DNA of 64,000 nucleotides from Lutibacter oceani (GTDB lineage Bacteria; Bacteroidota; Bacteroidia; Flavobacteriales; Flavobacteriaceae). The notes under the pieces were generated by a model. That model was not told where the DNA came from and did no database searches. It saw only the letters and a program-made list of their open reading frames with translations. Shown here one piece after another: positions 62,140-64,000 of the stretch. Each line of letters starts with the position of its first letter. The stretch's first letter is position 1. The stretch covers positions 434,001-498,000 of the forward strand of contig NZ_QTTQ01000010.1 in assembly GCF_003384935.1 (NCBI RefSeq), written 5' to 3'. A program made the position numbers and the translations under genes.

Positions 62140-62835
62140 ATGAAAATTAAAAATATTAGTATCTTTTTTTTAATAATAGTAGCTATAAGTTGCTCTTCAC
62201 CCACAAATAGTCCTGAATTTATTGAAAGTGCCTCTGGAAGATATCTTTATAATTCAGATGAAATAATTGATGTTTACTTTAATGAAAACGAATTATATTT
62301 AAAATGGCGTGGAGCTGATAATATTAAACCGTTAAAAGTAGGTGATGAAACTTTCTTTGTTAAGGAAATGAATGAAAAAATTCAGTTTTTAACAAATCCC
62401 CAGGATAAAAGTATGTACTTGGTTTTAGTTCCAAAAGCAGCAAAAGATACACTTCAATATAATTTTAGAAAATTAAAATCTGATGAAAAAATTCCAAGTG
62501 AATATTTAAAAGATCAAAATTTTGAAAAAGCACTAGAAGGCTATTTAAATATTAAAAAAATAGATTCTTTAGATCCTTCAATTGATGAAAATAATTTTAA
62601 TAAATTAGGATATAAGGAGTTACGCAACAAAAATTACAATCAAGCACTTACCATTTTTAAAATAAATATAGAACTTTACCCTAATAGCTCTAATGTTTAT
62701 GATAGTTATGCGGACGCTTTAAAACAACGTGGAGATACCTTACAAGCTATAGAGTATTATAAAAAATCGTTGGCAATTGATTCAGGAAACAAAAGAGCAA
62801 AAAGATTTATTGAAAAATATGAAACAAAGGAATAA
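62140..62835 (+). CDS. TPR-repeat lipoprotein
   Basis: About 231 residues from the ATG at 62140, chosen because it gives a normal lipoprotein signal (KIKNISIFFLIIVAISC, cysteine 18); a start 36 nt earlier adds MFFYIYNYKNFI. The middle is a small beta domain (about 25-110). The last 100 residues hold at least two tetratricopeptide repeats (NFNKLGYKELRNKNYNQALT and VYDSYADALKQRGDTLQAIE). Probably anchored to the outer membrane and involved in protein contacts. It abuts the YfiT-like gene. Confidence 0.75.
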   Translation: MKIKNISIFFLIIVAISCSSPTNSPEFIESASGRYLYNSDEIIDVYFNENELYLKWRGADNIKPLKVGDETFFVKEMNEKIQFLTNPQDKSMYLVLVPKAAKDTLQYNFRKLKSDEKIPSEYLKDQNFEKALEGYLNIKKIDSLDPSIDENNFNKLGYKELRNKNYNQALTIFKINIELYPNSSNVYDSYADALKQRGDTLQAIEYYKKSLAIDSGNKRAKRFIEKYETKE

Positions 62836-63369
62836 ATGTTAGAAAAACTTAAATATCCCATAGGAAAACTAACAATTCCAACATCCATTACAAATAAAAC
62901 CATTGAAGAATGGATTTTAGTTATTGAAAATTTCCCTGTTAAACTTGAAAATTTAGTTAAAAACCTTTCTGATTCACAACTGGATACAGTATACAGAGAA
63001 AATGGTTGGACTATTAAACAAGTAATTCACCATTGTGCAGATAGCCACATAAATAGTTATATCCGTTTTAAATGGTCTTTAACAGAAAATACACCACTAA
63101 TTAAAGCATATTATGAAGATAAGTGGGCAGAGTTATTTGATAGTAAATCAGCTCCAATTTCACTATCATTAAATCAATTAAAAGCATTACACGAAAAGTG
63201 GGTATTTCTTTTAAAAGGTTTATCAATAAATGATTTACAAAAAGAATTTATTCATCCTGAAGGAAATAAAAGTGTTTCATTAGCTGAAAATATTGGAATT
63301 TATGCCTGGCATTGCAACCATCATTATGCACATATTAATAATTTAATTGTAACTAAAGGCTGGCACTAA
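62836..63369 (+). CDS. YfiT-like DinB-fold putative metal-dependent hydrolase/bacillithiol transferase
   Basis: A 177-residue four-helix DinB/YfiT-type protein. The three metal-binding histidines are visible: one in VIHHCADSH (H65/H66), and two in NHHYAHI (H162/H163 and H166). It starts LKYPIGKL and keeps the GWTIKQVIHH family motif. In Bacillus relatives the fold uses low-molecular-weight thiols, including bacillithiol; whether this organism makes bacillithiol cannot be seen here. It begins directly after the TPR lipoprotein stop. Confidence 0.82.
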   Translation: MLEKLKYPIGKLTIPTSITNKTIEEWILVIENFPVKLENLVKNLSDSQLDTVYRENGWTIKQVIHHCADSHINSYIRFKWSLTENTPLIKAYYEDKWAELFDSKSAPISLSLNQLKALHEKWVFLLKGLSINDLQKEFIHPEGNKSVSLAENIGIYAWHCNHHYAHINNLIVTKGWH

Positions 63370-63437
63370 TTTTCTATTTTAACTTCCGTTTCTATAACAA
63401 ATTTAAAAAGTACATCTCATTATTTTAATAAGTTTCT

Positions 63438-63460
63438 TAGCTACTTTATATAAGTAGCTA
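63438..63460 (+). terminator. Hairpin after the YfiT-like gene
   Basis: TAGCTACTT and AAGTAGCTA form a 9-bp perfect stem around a 5-nt loop, 68 nt after the YfiT stop. There is no U-tract, so it is a weak terminator candidate. The remainder of the 63370-63643 gap shows nothing recognisable. Confidence 0.4.
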
Positions 63461-63643
63461 TACCAAAGTCAGCTTAAATTAAGTTTTATAAACCAATTGC
63501 TTTTGCAAACAATAATTAATCCTTTTAAGTCGTTTTTAGTAATTATAACAAACAATGATATTTTTATATCTTTAACATCTCAAAGCACTCAAAATTTTAC
63601 TGTATTAATAACACGCTTTAATAAATGTTAACGATTATTATTT

Positions 63644-64000
63644 ATGAAAACACAACAACAATGGTTCGATGAATATGCCGTAAGTCATCAAAATAAAACA
63701 AACCAATCAATACATTTTATCTGTGTTCCAGCAATTTTCTTTAGCATAGTTGGGCTGTTAATGAGTATTCCTTCAAATACTCTTTCAAATCTATTAAATA
63801 TTAACAATCCATTTATTGAAAACTGGGCTGCAATCATTTTAATAATATTATTGCTTTTTTACTTAAAACTTTCCTATTCTACTTTTGTTAAAATGCTTGC
63901 ATTTTCAATAGTTTGCTTAATGGGAAATTATTTTTTATCAACTTTTCTTCCTTTGTTTTATACATCTTTAGCTATTTTTGTAGTAGCTTGGATTGGACAA
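63644..64000 (+). CDS. Mpo1-like/DUF962 membrane protein (partial)
   Basis: The first 119 residues are visible; the gene runs off the right edge. The N-terminus has WFDEYAVSHQNKTNQSIHFI, the conserved HxxxxNxxIH segment of the Mpo1/YGL010w family, in which histidines bind Fe2+. Hydrophobic helices follow (about 27-45, 63-79, 84-112), as in that family. Yeast Mpo1 is a dioxygenase in 2-hydroxy fatty acid alpha-oxidation; bacterial members are not well studied. Monocistronic as far as can be seen. Confidence 0.8.
   Translation, partial: MKTQQQWFDEYAVSHQNKTNQSIHFICVPAIFFSIVGLLMSIPSNTLSNLLNINNPFIENWAAIILIILLLFYLKLSYSTFVKMLAFSIVCLMGNYFLSTFLPLFYTSLAIFVVAWIGQ

Overview
The window is chromosomal DNA from a member of the Bacteroidota, most likely a flavobacterium. 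The evidence is the very AT-rich composition, the weak Shine-Dalgarno sites, promoter-like TTG(N17-21)TAnnTTTG elements, and lineage-typical genes (DUF4268, DUF5606, an M16 lipoprotein, a zinc-less DnaX, a sigma/anti-sigma/DUF2807 operon). It carries no rRNA, tRNA, transposase, phage gene or CRISPR array that I can see.

Layout. (1) 1-10.1 kb holds housekeeping genes: a partial M16 peptidase, two paralogous acyl-CoA synthetases, dnaX, a CPA2-type cation antiporter with an RCK module, miaE and a DUF4268 protein. (2) 10.1-45.6 kb is a surface-polysaccharide locus, almost all on the minus strand. It contains a polyprenyl-phosphate glycosylphosphotransferase, 14 further glycosyltransferases (GT2, GT4, one exostosin-like), an O-antigen ligase/polymerase, a CapK-like AMP-binding enzyme, two left-handed beta-helix acyltransferases, two methyltransferase-like proteins, two sulfotransferases, an asparagine-synthase-like protein, UDP-glucuronate decarboxylase, UDP-glucuronate 4-epimerase and the Wzm/Wzt ABC exporter. 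A small plus-strand island (30.1-33.3 kb: MBOAT, SGNH-like partner, sulfotransferase) interrupts it. (3) 45.9-64 kb is mixed: ftcD, cca, tsaC, a CDP-glycerol-type transferase with a nucleotidyltransferase, dapD, ruvX, def, DUF5606, mazG, an SDR, lon, an ECF sigma operon with two beta-solenoid-like exported proteins, a TPR lipoprotein, a YfiT-like enzyme and a partial Mpo1-like protein.

How it fits together. The locus suggests a polymer made in the cytoplasm on undecaprenyl phosphate, exported by Wzm/Wzt and probably ligated to lipid A-core. Likely decorations are O-acetyl, sulfate, perhaps methyl and uronamide groups, with UDP-glucuronate as the branch point for xylose and galacturonate.

The most unusual content is repetitive DNA. 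A near-identical 459-bp palindrome-ended element carrying a GIY-YIG nuclease gene occurs twice, beside gene-less versions of itself. A four-helix-bundle gene sits between two copies of a composite minisatellite in the wzm-wzt gap. Several families of intergenic inverted repeats are scattered through the window. dnaX also contains an A10 run at which slippage in either direction would end translation just after domain III.
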